The notes under the pieces: model-generated
Told to the model about the DNA's origin: nothing
The model's input: only the letters and a program-made list of their open reading frames with translations
Database searches by the model: none
Translations under genes and position numbers: made by a program
Source of the DNA: DP-20 sp964539925
GTDB lineage: Bacteria; Desulfobacterota; Binatia; UBA9968
DNA: 26,560 bases
Assembly: GCA_964539925.1 (NCBI GenBank)
Contig: CAZILB010000040.1
Coordinates: 1 to 26,560, forward strand
Direction of reading: 5' to 3'
Part shown: piece by piece, positions 15,984 through 25,000 of the stretch
Layout of the letters: the number at the start of each line of letters is the position of its first letter
Numbering within the stretch: position 1 is the stretch's first letter

Positions 15984-18275
15984 CTAGAACGCTCCTGTCG
16001 TCGCCCGAGCCCTGGTCGCTGGCGGCGGGCAACGTTCACCGCCCAAGGCTCCTTCTCTGCCCGCCGGAGCGCATTTCTCTTCGTCCTCGCCGTCGGGGAG
16101 CGGCGGCCCCAAGAAATCGGTCTTTGGCATGTTGGCCGTGGCCGCCTTCATAAACTCCGTCCATATCGGCAGAGCCGCTTGCGAGCCGGACAAATTGAGC
16201 GCGCTTTGGCCGTCGAAGCCGACCCAAACCACGGCGAGGAGGTCGGGGGTATAGCCCACGAACCAGGAATCCTTAAAATCGTTGGTCGTGCCGGTTTTGC
16301 CCGCAGCTGGACGGGTAAACCCCATGCGCCGTGCCGACGCTGCCGTTCCGCGGTCGAAAACCCCCTTTAGCAGTTGATTCATCGTATTGGCCAACTCCGA
16401 CGAGATCACCTGCTGGACGCGCACGTCGCGCTTTTCCAAAACTTTGCCGCTTTGATCCGTAACCTGTTTGACCGCCAGCGGGCGCGTGCGAACGCCGTTA
16501 TTGGCGAGCGTCGAAAAAGCGACGGCCACCTCCAGAGGCGTGACTTCGGCGGCGCCGAGGGCAAGCGACGGCACCGCCGGCAGCGCGCTTTGAATTCCCA
16601 AACGCTGCGCGACATCGCGGACGCGCCGAATGCCGACATCCTGGGCGACTCTTCCGGTGGCGGAGTTAAGCGAGCTTTCCAGGGCGCGCTTCACAGTGAC
16701 GGCGCCGTAATATTCGTTATTATAATTGCTCGGCTGCCACTCTCGCCCGTCGTAACTCCAGGTAAACTGGCTGTCCTCGATAATCGTATTGGGGGTGTAA
16801 CGTACGCCGCTCTCGCCGCCGTACATCAGCGCCGCGAGATAGACAAAGGGCTTGAAAATCGAGCCGGGCTGCCGCCTCGCCTGAAACACGCGGTTGAACT
16901 GCGATTTTTGATAATTTCGCCCGCCCACCATCGCCTTGATTTCGCCGGTTTGCGGCCGCACCACGATGAGCGCCGCTTCCAGGCTGTCGTCCTCTCCTCG
17001 TTTCCTCAACCCGGGGTAGGTCGCTTCGAGCTTCTTCAAACCGTCGGTGACCGCACGTTCGGCAATTTTCTGAAGCTGCAGATCCAGGCTGGTAAAAATC
17101 CTCAAACCTTCTTCCGTGAGCACGTCGTTGGAGTAGTTTTGCTGGAGCTCGCGGCGCAAATAGTCGACGTAAAACGGCGCCTCATTGGTCACCTTAACCA
17201 ATGCGCGTTGCGACAGCTTCTCACGGAGCGCGGCGTCGTACTGCTGGCGGGAAATGATTCCAATCTCGAACATTCTCGCCAAGACGGTGTCCCTGCGCCG
17301 CGTCGCCCCCTCGACGCTTCGGTAGGGCGAGAGACGATTGGGCGCGCGGATGAGACCGGCGAGAAGCGCCGATTCGCCCACCGTCAAGTCAGCCAGGGGT
17401 TTTGCAAAATAAAATTGCGCCGCTTCCCACACGCCGAAAATGCCCTGCGATCCCCGTTGCCCGAGGTAAATTTCATTGAGGTAGTTTTCCAGGATGTAAT
17501 CCTTCGAGTACTTGCGCTCGACGATCAAGGCCATTGCCGCTTCGGTGATTTTACGCGCCAGCGTGCGCTCGTCGGTGAGTAAAAAATTCTTCATCAATTG
17601 TTGCGTCAACGTGCTGCCGCCTTGCTGAAAACTCATGGTGCGCATGTTGACCCACATGGCGCGCATGATGCCGATCGGATCGACACCGTAATGACTGTAA
17701 AACCTCTCGTCTTCCACCGCGAGTACCGCCTTGACGAGGATCGGCGGCACTTCGGCAAGCTTGACCACGCGCCGCTCCTGCCAAATCCGCTCGTACAGGC
17801 CGGTGACGAGCTCGGGTTCCAGCTCCAAGGAAAACACTTCCCTTCCGTCGGCCAGATTCTCGATCGTCGCCACCGTCGAGCCTTGGAAAGCGACTTGGAC
17901 TGGGGATCCACGGACCCTTTCGTTGGGAAAATCAAAATCATGCAAGTAAATTTCCAGCAAACCTCGGGCGGGAACGAAACGATACTGCCCCTTGGCTGTC
18001 GGCGCAGATGGGACTTCGTAATAACCGAGCCGGCGCAGTTTTTCGATCAAGTCCTCGCGCCTGAGCGCCATCCCCACGTAGAGGAGAAAACTGTCGGAGT
18101 AGATGCGAGAAGGGATGCGCCACTTATGGCCCTCGAACTTCTCGATGACCTGGTGTTCCCATTTTTTGATGAACCAGGCGCCGAGAACCAGGCCGGTGGT
18201 CGTCAGGAGAAGCAGAAAAACCAGGCCAACAGTGAAAACTCTTAGTTTAGGGCGCTTCAAACTCGACGCTCCCAC
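15984..18275 (-). CDS. Class A penicillin-binding protein (PBP1b-like)
   Basis: This is a bifunctional peptidoglycan synthase, with one membrane helix (about 11-35) and catalytic domains in the periplasm. After a UB2H-like segment (about 65-150), the glycosyltransferase-51 domain has the catalytic Glu188 in EDERFYSHYG and the motif QGGSTLTQQLMKNFLL. The transpeptidase domain has S472-x-x-K475 (GSIFKPF), S535-L-N537 and K660-T-G-T663. The 763 residues fit PBP1b. The start is uncertain: GTG 18275 has no ribosome site, whereas TTG 18260 has GGGAG 8 nt upstream and would drop five residues. It follows the protease gene across a strong terminator and is closely followed by the lipoprotein gene. 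Confidence 0.94.
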   Translation of the reverse strand: MGASSLKRPKLRVFTVGLVFLLLLTTTGLVLGAWFIKKWEHQVIEKFEGHKWRIPSRIYSDSFLLYVGMALRREDLIEKLRRLGYYEVPSAPTAKGQYRFVPARGLLEIYLHDFDFPNERVRGSPVQVAFQGSTVATIENLADGREVFSLELEPELVTGLYERIWQERRVVKLAEVPPILVKAVLAVEDERFYSHYGVDPIGIMRAMWVNMRTMSFQQGGSTLTQQLMKNFLLTDERTLARKITEAAMALIVERKYSKDYILENYLNEIYLGQRGSQGIFGVWEAAQFYFAKPLADLTVGESALLAGLIRAPNRLSPYRSVEGATRRRDTVLARMFEIGIISRQQYDAALREKLSQRALVKVTNEAPFYVDYLRRELQQNYSNDVLTEEGLRIFTSLDLQLQKIAERAVTDGLKKLEATYPGLRKRGEDDSLEAALIVVRPQTGEIKAMVGGRNYQKSQFNRVFQARRQPGSIFKPFVYLAALMYGGESGVRYTPNTIIEDSQFTWSYDGREWQPSNYNNEYYGAVTVKRALESSLNSATGRVAQDVGIRRVRDVAQRLGIQSALPAVPSLALGAAEVTPLEVAVAFSTLANNGVRTRPLAVKQVTDQSGKVLEKRDVRVQQVISSELANTMNQLLKGVFDRGTAASARRMGFTRPAAGKTGTTNDFKDSWFVGYTPDLLAVVWVGFDGQSALNLSGSQAALPIWTEFMKAATANMPKTDFLGPPLPDGEDEEKCAPAGREGALGGERCPPPATRARATTGAF

Positions 18276-18314
18276 AGCGAATTAATTTTCGCGCAGTTCC
18301 CGGACAAAAGCAAG

Positions 18315-18352
18315 AAAACGAGGCCGGGACGACGCCGTCCCCACCTCGTTTT
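18315..18352 (-). terminator. Intrinsic terminator after the Do protease gene
   Basis: Outer arms AAAACGAGG (18315-18323) and CCTCGTTTT (18344-18352) pair over 9 bp, and inner arms GGGACG and CGTCCC (18326-18331, 18336-18341) extend the stem around an ACGC loop. The minus-strand transcript ends in TTTT, and because the arms carry A and T runs it could work on both strands. It lies 28 nt after the protease stop and 39 nt before the PBP start. Confidence 0.8.
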
Positions 18353-18380
18353 GATGCTTTGCAGAAAGCTCCCGAGACGA

Positions 18381-19877
18381 TCACCCCTGCGGCTTCAGCG
18401 CCAAGAATATCGTGCTATCGCCGCGGCGCACCAAGAATAACACTCCCCGGCCCTTGCCCACTCCGGCAATGGCTTTCCTGTAATCGTCGACATTTCGAAC
18501 GCCCTTGCGATCGACTTCCAGAATCACGTCGCCGCGCCGCAATCCCGCTTCATCGGCGGCGCTGCCCGGCTCCACCGCGGTAACCACCACGCCTTCCGCT
18601 TTGTCGAAGCCAAGGCTCTCCGCCATCTGCGGTGTGAGCCGCTGCACGGTGAGTCCCAACTCGCCTTTCTCCGGCGCCGATGCCACGACTTCTTCGTCCC
18701 TCAATTCCCCCACCACGACGGTCAGAGCGACTTCTTTCTTGTCGCGCATGACTTTCATGGTGATCTTCCTATCCACCGCAGTGCGGGCGACGATGATCGG
18801 CAGTTCAGCCGAGTCCTTGACCGGCTTGCCGTCAAATTCAAAGATGACATCGCCGACCTTCACTCCCCCCTTCTCCGCCGGACCACCTTTGGACACGTTG
18901 GCCACCAGAGCGCCCTGGGCCATTTCCAGACCGAGGCTCTCGGCTATTTCAGGCGTCACCCTTTGGATCAGTACCCCCAGATAACCGCGCGTCACTCTAC
19001 CCTTGCCCCTCAATTGCGGCAGCAGTTCTTTCACCAGGTTGATCGGAATGGCAAAACCAATACCGATATTGCCTCCGGTCCGACTAAAAATGGCCGTGTT
19101 GATGCCAACGACCTCGCCGCGAAGATTAATGAGCGGCCCGCCGGAGTTTCCGGGGTTGATAGACGCGTCCGTCTGTATGTAATTGTCGTAGGGACCCTGG
19201 CCGATGTGCCTGCCTTTGGCGCTGACGATCCCGGAGGTTACCGTGCTGTCCAGGCCAAAGGGATTGCCGATCGCCACCACCCACTCGCCGACTTCGAGCT
19301 GATCCGAGTCGCCCAGATTCGCCGGCACAAGAGACGTCTTGGTGTTGATTTTGATGACGGCAACGTCGGTCTTCGGATCGCGGCCGACAACGGAGGCCTC
19401 GTATTCCCGATCATCGCCGGCCAGCTTGACGACGATCTTGCTAGCATTCTCAACCACGTGATTATTGGTAATAATGGAACCGTCGCCGTCAATGATAAAT
19501 CCCGACCCTAGGCTTCGCTGACGCTGCGGACCGCGCGGCCCCGGACCGCCGAAAAAGCGCCGCCAGAAATCGTGAAAGGGATCTTCTTCGCCGAAGGGGC
19601 CGGAAAATTCCTGGGCGCCGCGCCCTTCGCTGACCGTGACGGTCGAAATATTGACAACCACGGGTTTTAACTTCTTCGCCAGGTTGACGAAATCGGGCAG
19701 CCCCCCGTCCACGCGCCTGTCCGCACCACCCGCATCGCCCATGGTATTGACGGCGCGGCTCGGCACCAGCCAACCGAGACTGACGCTGATCCCCAGCCCG
19801 ATGACGAGAGAAAAGAGAGCGACCAGGAGCACTCCTTTGTAGCCGACTTTACCGCCTCCCATTTTGTTGAGATTCAT
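18381..19877 (-). CDS. Do-type periplasmic serine protease (DegP/HtrA)
   Basis: This is an envelope quality-control protease and chaperone of the HtrA/DegP family. A signal-anchor (about 14-38) leads to a trypsin-like domain with triad His140 (ITNNHVVEN), Asp171 (DPKTDVAVIKI) and Ser245 (NPGNSGGP), then two PDZ domains (about 295-385 and 405-495). A Gly/Arg/Phe-rich LA-like loop (93-120) precedes the first strand. At 498 residues it has full DegP length. ATG 19877 has AGGAG 6 nt upstream, and that ribosome site overlaps the stop codon of the DUF1844 gene, pointing to coupled translation. It is terminated by the hairpin at 18315-18352. Confidence 0.94.
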   Translation of the reverse strand: MNLNKMGGGKVGYKGVLLVALFSLVIGLGISVSLGWLVPSRAVNTMGDAGGADRRVDGGLPDFVNLAKKLKPVVVNISTVTVSEGRGAQEFSGPFGEEDPFHDFWRRFFGGPGPRGPQRQRSLGSGFIIDGDGSIITNNHVVENASKIVVKLAGDDREYEASVVGRDPKTDVAVIKINTKTSLVPANLGDSDQLEVGEWVVAIGNPFGLDSTVTSGIVSAKGRHIGQGPYDNYIQTDASINPGNSGGPLINLRGEVVGINTAIFSRTGGNIGIGFAIPINLVKELLPQLRGKGRVTRGYLGVLIQRVTPEIAESLGLEMAQGALVANVSKGGPAEKGGVKVGDVIFEFDGKPVKDSAELPIIVARTAVDRKITMKVMRDKKEVALTVVVGELRDEEVVASAPEKGELGLTVQRLTPQMAESLGFDKAEGVVVTAVEPGSAADEAGLRRGDVILEVDRKGVRNVDDYRKAIAGVGKGRGVLFLVRRGDSTIFLALKPQG

Positions 19878-19886
19878 CGATCGCTC

Positions 19887-20321
19887 CTATTTCCTCTTGA
19901 CCGCCTCGACGTACTTCATTCTGAGATCGAACAGGATGTCTTTCATCAGCCGATCCTCGCTGGCGTTCAAATTGCCGCGCGTTTTATCGGTCAGCATCGC
20001 CAGGATGTCGATCATCTGTTTGGCGACGGGCACATCCGGTTCGACCTTGCCGCTAAGCGGATTGGCCATTTCGCCGAGATGCATCAATGCCTGGGTGCTC
20101 AAACTGATGACAAAGGTCGAGAAATTGATTTCGGGCAGCGGCTCCTGCTTGGCTTCGATGCTCGGCCCTCGAGCCTCGCCCTGTAGGGCGTCGGCGCTTG
20201 GCTCGCCGACGCCGGCAGAAAACGGAGTTTCTTCGCGCGCTTCCCCCGTATCCGGCGAGAAACGGCGCCGATCGGTGATTGTAAATCCCTTGCCTTCCTG
20301 CTTCTCCTCTTCGCTGGCCAT
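19887..20321 (-). CDS. DUF1844 family protein
   Basis: This 144-residue protein has a charged, disordered N-terminal half (MASEEEKQEGKGFTITDRRRF onward) and a conserved helical C-terminal half: INFSTFVISLSTQALMHLGEM then VAKQMIDILAMLTDKTRGNLN and a final LFDLRMKYVEA. This is the DUF1844 pattern, found widely but of unknown function. ATG 20321 has AAGGAG 7 nt upstream, whereas the frame further up overlaps a terminator hairpin. Its stop overlaps the ribosome site of the protease gene, 9 nt before that start, so the two are surely one operon. A link to envelope stress follows from this context only. Confidence 0.82.
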   Translation of the reverse strand: MASEEEKQEGKGFTITDRRRFSPDTGEAREETPFSAGVGEPSADALQGEARGPSIEAKQEPLPEINFSTFVISLSTQALMHLGEMANPLSGKVEPDVPVAKQMIDILAMLTDKTRGNLNASEDRLMKDILFDLRMKYVEAVKRK

Positions 20322-20343
20322 CCTGAAGCTCCTTAACGAAGTG

Positions 20344-20386
20344 AAAAAAACGCCCGGCAGCCGCGCCGACGCCATTCTCGGCGGGA
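20344..20386 (-). terminator. Terminator-like hairpin just before the DUF1844 gene
   Basis: On the minus strand CGCCGA/TCGGCG (20378-20383 with 20364-20369) plus further GC pairing (CCCG/CGGG) forms a stem-loop region followed by seven T (20350-20344). It lies about 140 nt after the GT9 stop and only 22 nt before the DUF1844 ATG. It may end GT9 transcripts or act as an attenuator for the DUF1844-protease operon. Confidence 0.5.
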
Positions 20387-20528
20387 CCTCCAGGCATCCT
20401 CAGTGGTTCGCAAGTGATTCCGCTTCTTGTAGCAAATTACGGCCGTACGAATTGTCGCCGAACGATCGATTGCCGCAAGCCGACAAACTCGCGAGAACTA
20501 GCGTATTTTAAACTGTAATCTCTGCCCC

Positions 20529-21545
20529 CTACCTTGTCAAGGTAGCGACCTCCGGCAGGCGCGCCAGCGCCCCGATCACGCATTCGGCATTGATTTCGCC
20601 CAGACAACGCCGGTGCGCGCAGCCTTTCATCTCGGCAACCGTGCAAGGCGCGCAGGGTTCGTTGCGGGCGATGAGCGTGACTCGGGGCCCGCGCGGCGCC
20701 CACTGACACCGGCTGGACGGGCCAAAGAGCGCCACCGTGCGAATTCCGGTGGCCGCGGCAAGATGGGTGATGCCGCTGTCGTTGCCGAGGTAAAGATCGG
20801 CGGCTGCCAGCAAGGCGGCCGATTGGGCCAAGTCTAGACGACGCGCCATCACACCCGCATTTTGCAGGCTCGGTGACAGGCCCCATTCCTCTTCCACCGG
20901 GCCGATGAGCAAAACGACGGCGCCGTTTATTCGGTCGCGCCACCAATCGGCGACGACCGCAAAACGATCCGCCGGCCAGTTTTTCTCCCGAGCGCCGCTG
21001 CCCGGTGCGATAACCATAAGCGGGCGTTCGACGAGCCCATGGTGCGCCCGAAAATGGTCGAGCCACGGGTTCATTTGCCCACTCGAAATAATGCGCGGCT
21101 CCGGCGTTCGCGTGCGGTCGCCATGAAGGCAAGAAAAATAATACTCCGATTGATGGCGGCGAGGATCGGCGGCGCGAAATGGAAAGATGCGCACCGGTTG
21201 GACCGATGCGGCTCGGAGCTGGCTCACAAACTCCTTTTGCTCGCTCCCCATCCAGGAATACACCGTGGCATAAGCCAAAAACAGTCTTCGCACCTGTTCG
21301 TCGGCTGCGCCCCGCGGTGTAAAAAGCTTGGCGATTTCCGGGCGCTCCAACGAATGAACCGTCAACCCCTCGGACGCGATGGCGGCAAATTCACCGCGCG
21401 CAAAAACGTCCACTTCGCCCGCTTGCGCAAGGGCGTGCAGTGCCGGCAAACAACAAATGAAATCGCCGAGCGCCCCCGGAAAGAGCACGCAGAATCGACG
21501 GCTGCTCGCCGACGGCGGCGCGCTCGGCGCAGATTTCGTTGACAT
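20529..21545 (-). CDS. Glycosyltransferase family 9 (heptosyltransferase-like)
   Basis: This GT-B glycosyltransferase resembles ADP-heptose:LPS heptosyltransferases, which add heptose to lipid A core on the inner face of the membrane. The N-terminal CVLFPGALGDFICCLPALHAL is the family opening, APGSGAREKNWPADRFAVVADWW begins the sugar-nucleotide domain, and LYLGNDSGITHLAAATGIRTVALFGPS is the hallmark donor-binding motif. The 338-residue length is normal. ATG 21545 is chosen because the family strand begins 18 residues later; a GTG at 21593 with a nearby AGGAG is an alternative. It stands alone and divergent from the cysteine synthase gene, 76 nt apart. The exact sugar is not determined. Confidence 0.88.
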   Translation of the reverse strand: MSTKSAPSAPPSASSRRFCVLFPGALGDFICCLPALHALAQAGEVDVFARGEFAAIASEGLTVHSLERPEIAKLFTPRGAADEQVRRLFLAYATVYSWMGSEQKEFVSQLRAASVQPVRIFPFRAADPRRHQSEYYFSCLHGDRTRTPEPRIISSGQMNPWLDHFRAHHGLVERPLMVIAPGSGAREKNWPADRFAVVADWWRDRINGAVVLLIGPVEEEWGLSPSLQNAGVMARRLDLAQSAALLAAADLYLGNDSGITHLAAATGIRTVALFGPSSRCQWAPRGPRVTLIARNEPCAPCTVAEMKGCAHRRCLGEINAECVIGALARLPEVATLTR

Positions 21546-21621
21546 TGACAGGCCAAGAATATAGCATCCTTCAAAGGTCAATTCGAAGCACACCTCTCCT
21601 CAAAGAAAGACGAGCACACCT

Positions 21622-22550
<929 letters not shown>

Positions 22551-22575
<25 letters not shown>

Positions 22576-23387
22576 TGACCCTGCTGCAGGAATCGGACCG
22601 GCTCTTGGTTGCGTTCTCGGCCGGGGTCGATTCGACCTTTCTGCTAAAGGCGGCGCATTTGGCCATCGGTGCGCGCGCGATCGCATTGACCGCGTCTTCG
22701 GCATCGGTCCCGCCCGGCGAGTTAGACGCGGCCAGGAGTTTTGCGGCAAGCCTCGGCTGCCGTCACCTTGTTCTCGAATCCCATGAGCTCGACAACCCAT
22801 CCTACAGCCAAAATCCGGTCAATCGCTGCTTCTTTTGCAAGGATGAACTCTATCGGATCTGCCGGAGGGAAGCCGACAAGATGGGCGTCGAAACCATCGT
22901 CGACGGCACGAATTTGGACGACCTCAAAGATCATCGCCCCGGATTAAAAGCCGCCGACGAATGGGGCGTGCGCCATCCGCTCGTCGAAACAGAGATGACC
23001 AAAGACGACATCCGCCGCTATAGCCGGCAACTCAACTTGCCGACGTGGAATAAGCCCTCGAGTCCCTGCCTGTCTTCGCGGTTCCCCTACGGCACGGAAA
23101 TCAACTTAGAGCGGTTAAAAAAAATCGCCGAGTGCGAAATGTTTTTGAAGGAACTTAATTTTCGCGAGTTCCGCGTCCGTTTCCACGGCGACCTGGCGCG
23201 CATCGAGGTGGCGCAAAATGAAATCGACCGGCTCTTGGAAAAACCAACCCGGGAAGCCATCGTGACGAAATTCAAACGGGCAGGGTTTAGTTACGTGAGC
23301 GTCGATCTGCAAGGCTTTCGCAGCGGCAGTTTGAACGAAACGGTGGTGTCAAGCGGTTTAACAAGCGGGCCGTTCACGAATTATTAA
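22551..23387 (+). CDS. larE: LarE-like ATP-dependent sacrificial sulfur transferase
   Basis: LarE-type enzymes adenylate a pyridinium dicarboxylate and give it sulfur from one of their own cysteines, building the nickel-pincer cofactor of lactate racemase. The 278-residue protein has the PP-loop at residues 23-29, here SAGVDST instead of the usual SGGVDST, a RCFFCKDELY motif (Cys92, Cys95), VDGTN-LDD, and the sulfur-donor region PSSPCLSSRFPYG with Cys172, equal to the sacrificed cysteine of the family. It overlaps the cysteine synthase gene by 25 nt and lacks its own clear ribosome site. No larA, larB or larC is in the window, so the nickel-pincer role is not confirmed. Its 3' end overlaps ispD by 30 nt on the other strand. 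Confidence 0.87.
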
Positions 23388-24056
23388 CTCGGCAAGCCGC
23401 ACGTCTTCCGGCACGGTAATCTTAAAGTTCAAACGTTCTCCATTGACCACGAACACCGGTGTCCCCATGCGCTCGACCAGCATGGCATCGTCGCTGGCCT
23501 CAACACCGTCCCTCGCCGCTTTCTCGTGCGCGGCAACGATGATATCACGGCGAAACGCCTGCGGGGTTTGAATCTCCCATAACGAGCCGCGGTCCGGCGT
23601 CGCTTGAACCCATCCCCCGGCAGAAACATTTTTAATCGTGTCCCGCACCGGCAAACCGGCCACCGCCGCGCCTTTCTCGACGGCGGCGCCGACGCAGCGC
23701 TCGATCAGCGCCGCGGAAACGAACGGCCGCGCGCCGTCGTGAACGATCACGACGTCTGTGTCCGCGCCGACTTTCTCCAATCCCCGCCGCACCGAATGCT
23801 GGCGCGTCGCGCCGCCGATCGCGAGCAACCAGGATCGATCGCTCAACCCGGCATCGGCTCGCAGCAGCGCGGCACAACGCTCGACTTCCTCGACGGCGGC
23901 CACCACCACGGCTTGATTGACGACCGGGGTTGAAAATATACGGTCCAACGTCCGCAGGATGAGCGGGCGGCCGGCAATGGGCAGATAGGTTTTGACGATC
24001 GCGCCGCCGATTCTTCGGCCGGCTCCGGCGGCGGCGACGACGGCGGAAACTCGCAT
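23358..24056 (-). CDS. ispD: 2-C-methyl-D-erythritol 4-phosphate cytidylyltransferase
   Basis: IspD joins CTP and methylerythritol phosphate in the MEP isoprenoid pathway. The nucleotide-binding loop AAAGAGRRIGG (8-18), the lysine of VKTYLPIAGRP, GGATRQHSV, VHDGARPF, RDTIK, TPDRGSLWEIQTPQAFR, DDAMLVE and NFKITVPEDV are present in family order. The usual KQY is KTY, and DAAR is DGAR; the catalytic lysine and aspartate remain. Start is ATG 24056 (232 residues); TTG 24062 is also possible. The gene starts 10 nt after the T-run of the carD terminator. No ispF or fusion follows; instead it runs convergently into the end of larE. Confidence 0.93.
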   Translation of the reverse strand: MRVSAVVAAAGAGRRIGGAIVKTYLPIAGRPLILRTLDRIFSTPVVNQAVVVAAVEEVERCAALLRADAGLSDRSWLLAIGGATRQHSVRRGLEKVGADTDVVIVHDGARPFVSAALIERCVGAAVEKGAAVAGLPVRDTIKNVSAGGWVQATPDRGSLWEIQTPQAFRRDIIVAAHEKAARDGVEASDDAMLVERMGTPVFVVNGERLNFKITVPEDVRLAELIIRERPAC

Positions 24057-24066
24057 CCTCAAGTCG

Positions 24067-24099
24067 AAACAAAAGAGCCGAGAGATCGGCTCTCGGCTC
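24067..24099 (-). terminator. Intrinsic terminator of carD, next to ispD start
   Basis: GAGCCGAGA and TCTCGGCTC (24075-24083, 24091-24099) form a perfect 9-bp stem with a 7-nt loop, followed on the minus strand by TTTTGTTT. It lies 30 nt after the carD stop. Only 10 nt separate its tail from the ispD ATG, leaving no room for a promoter between them. Confidence 0.85.
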
Positions 24100-24128
24100 T
24101 GGTAGATTGGACGGCGATCACGGCAAGG

Positions 24129-24611
24129 TCAATGGGTGAAGATATGACGCAGCTCCTCCATAATCTTTTCTTCCGAATGGGAGCGTGCGATGGACAGTTC
24201 TTTAACGAGCAGGTTACGCGCCGTGTCCAACATCTTGCGTTCGCCGAAGGATAGTTCTTTGTCGCCCTTTAATACGAAAAGGTCGCGCAGCACTTTGGCG
24301 ATTTCCAGGATCGAACCGGTCTTGATCTTTTCGGTATACTCGCGGTAGCGACGGTTCCAGGTTTGTTGATCGGTCTCGACTTTCTTCTGCCGCAGAACTT
24401 TGTAGACTTTGTTGACCATGGCCCGGTCGATGATTTTGCGCAAACCCACCGAGTCGACGTTGTCCACCGGGATCATAATCTTCATATCGGTTTCCAATAT
24501 TCGAAGCATGTAGAACCGCCTCTCGCTGCCGGAGATGACATGCGTCCGAATGGCTTCAATCTCCCCTACCCCATGGGCGGGGTAAACGACTTTCTCGCCG
24601 ACCTTAAACAT
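24129..24611 (-). CDS. carD: CarD/CdnL family RNA polymerase-binding regulator
   Basis: CarD-type proteins bind the RNA polymerase beta subunit and stabilise open complexes, often at rRNA and stress genes. The N-terminal Tudor-like domain (about 1-62) opens MFKVGEKVVYPAHGVGEIEAI and contains YMLRILETDMKIMIPVDN; the C-terminal helical domain (about 70-155) includes WNRRYREYTEKIKTGSILEIAKVLRDLF and LSFGERKMLDTARNLLVKELS. At 160 residues it is the short CdnL form. ATG 24611 has a strong GAGGAGG 5 nt upstream. It is monocistronic by structure: its own promoter lies about 250 nt upstream, and a strong terminator follows. Confidence 0.94.
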   Translation of the reverse strand: MFKVGEKVVYPAHGVGEIEAIRTHVISGSERRFYMLRILETDMKIMIPVDNVDSVGLRKIIDRAMVNKVYKVLRQKKVETDQQTWNRRYREYTEKIKTGSILEIAKVLRDLFVLKGDKELSFGERKMLDTARNLLVKELSIARSHSEEKIMEELRHIFTH

Positions 24612-24858
24612 ACGGACCTCCTCGTAAATCGAAACTAGCGACTAAACGTAGGTTCTCTTTCCGGAATGGGTTGCCTGAAAGGCAATGGGGTCTAGTGGGG
24701 GAGAAATATTTACGGGAGGTGAAGCGGCAAGACGTCCGGCCGTGGGCCTGGATTTTTGCGTGAGACGTGGTTGGCATGTCGCTCTTGAATCCCGATCACA
24801 AGGGCTAGCAAAAAAATTAGCGGCCATAACTGCTGACCGCCATTTTTGCTGCCGCTTG
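24612..24858 (-). promoter_or_regulatory. Long leader region of carD
   Basis: The predicted transcript start lies near 24859, leaving a leader of almost 250 nt before carD. It contains a small hairpin (TTGCC-TGAAA-GGCAA, around 24668-24682), an A/T-rich run, and GA-rich stretches. I do not recognise a known riboswitch or protein-binding leader, and short frames in it lack ribosome sites. Confidence 0.35.
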
Positions 24859-24865
24859 CACTTAT

Positions 24866-24895
24866 CTTATACACCAGACGTTGAGAGCCCGTCAA
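24866..24895 (-). promoter_or_regulatory. Sigma-70 promoter for carD
   Basis: On the minus strand TTGACG (24895-24890) and TATAAG (24871-24866) are 18 nt apart, each matching the sigma-70 consensus at five of six positions. It is the only good promoter in the 390-nt gap between rimI and carD. Confidence 0.6.
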
Positions 24896-24913
24896 GGGCA
24901 TGGGAGACCAACG

Positions 24914-24993
24914 AAAAAAACAGCGCTTTCAATACTTTAGATGTAAACTATCGAGGTATTGTTGGGCTCCGATGAAACCCCGGTCAAAGCGCT
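24914..24993 (-). terminator. Branched terminator after rimI
   Basis: On the minus strand AGCGCTTT (24993-24986) pairs with AAAGCGCT (24929-24922) as an 8-bp outer stem, enclosing CAATAC/GTATTG (24961-24956 with 24935-24930), and is followed after one base by seven T (24920-24914). The loop is long, so it is less compact than the other terminators here, but the pairing and T-run are clear. Confidence 0.55.
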
Positions 24994-25000
24994 CGTCGCG

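Noticed and set aside
16374..17582. Plus-strand frame of 402 codons opposite the PBP gene
   Set aside because: Antisense shadow of a well-supported class A PBP; translation has no recognisable domain.
24642..24827. Small minus-strand open frame of 61 codons in the carD leader
   Set aside because: No ribosome site, no recognisable motif, and composition like non-coding sequence.
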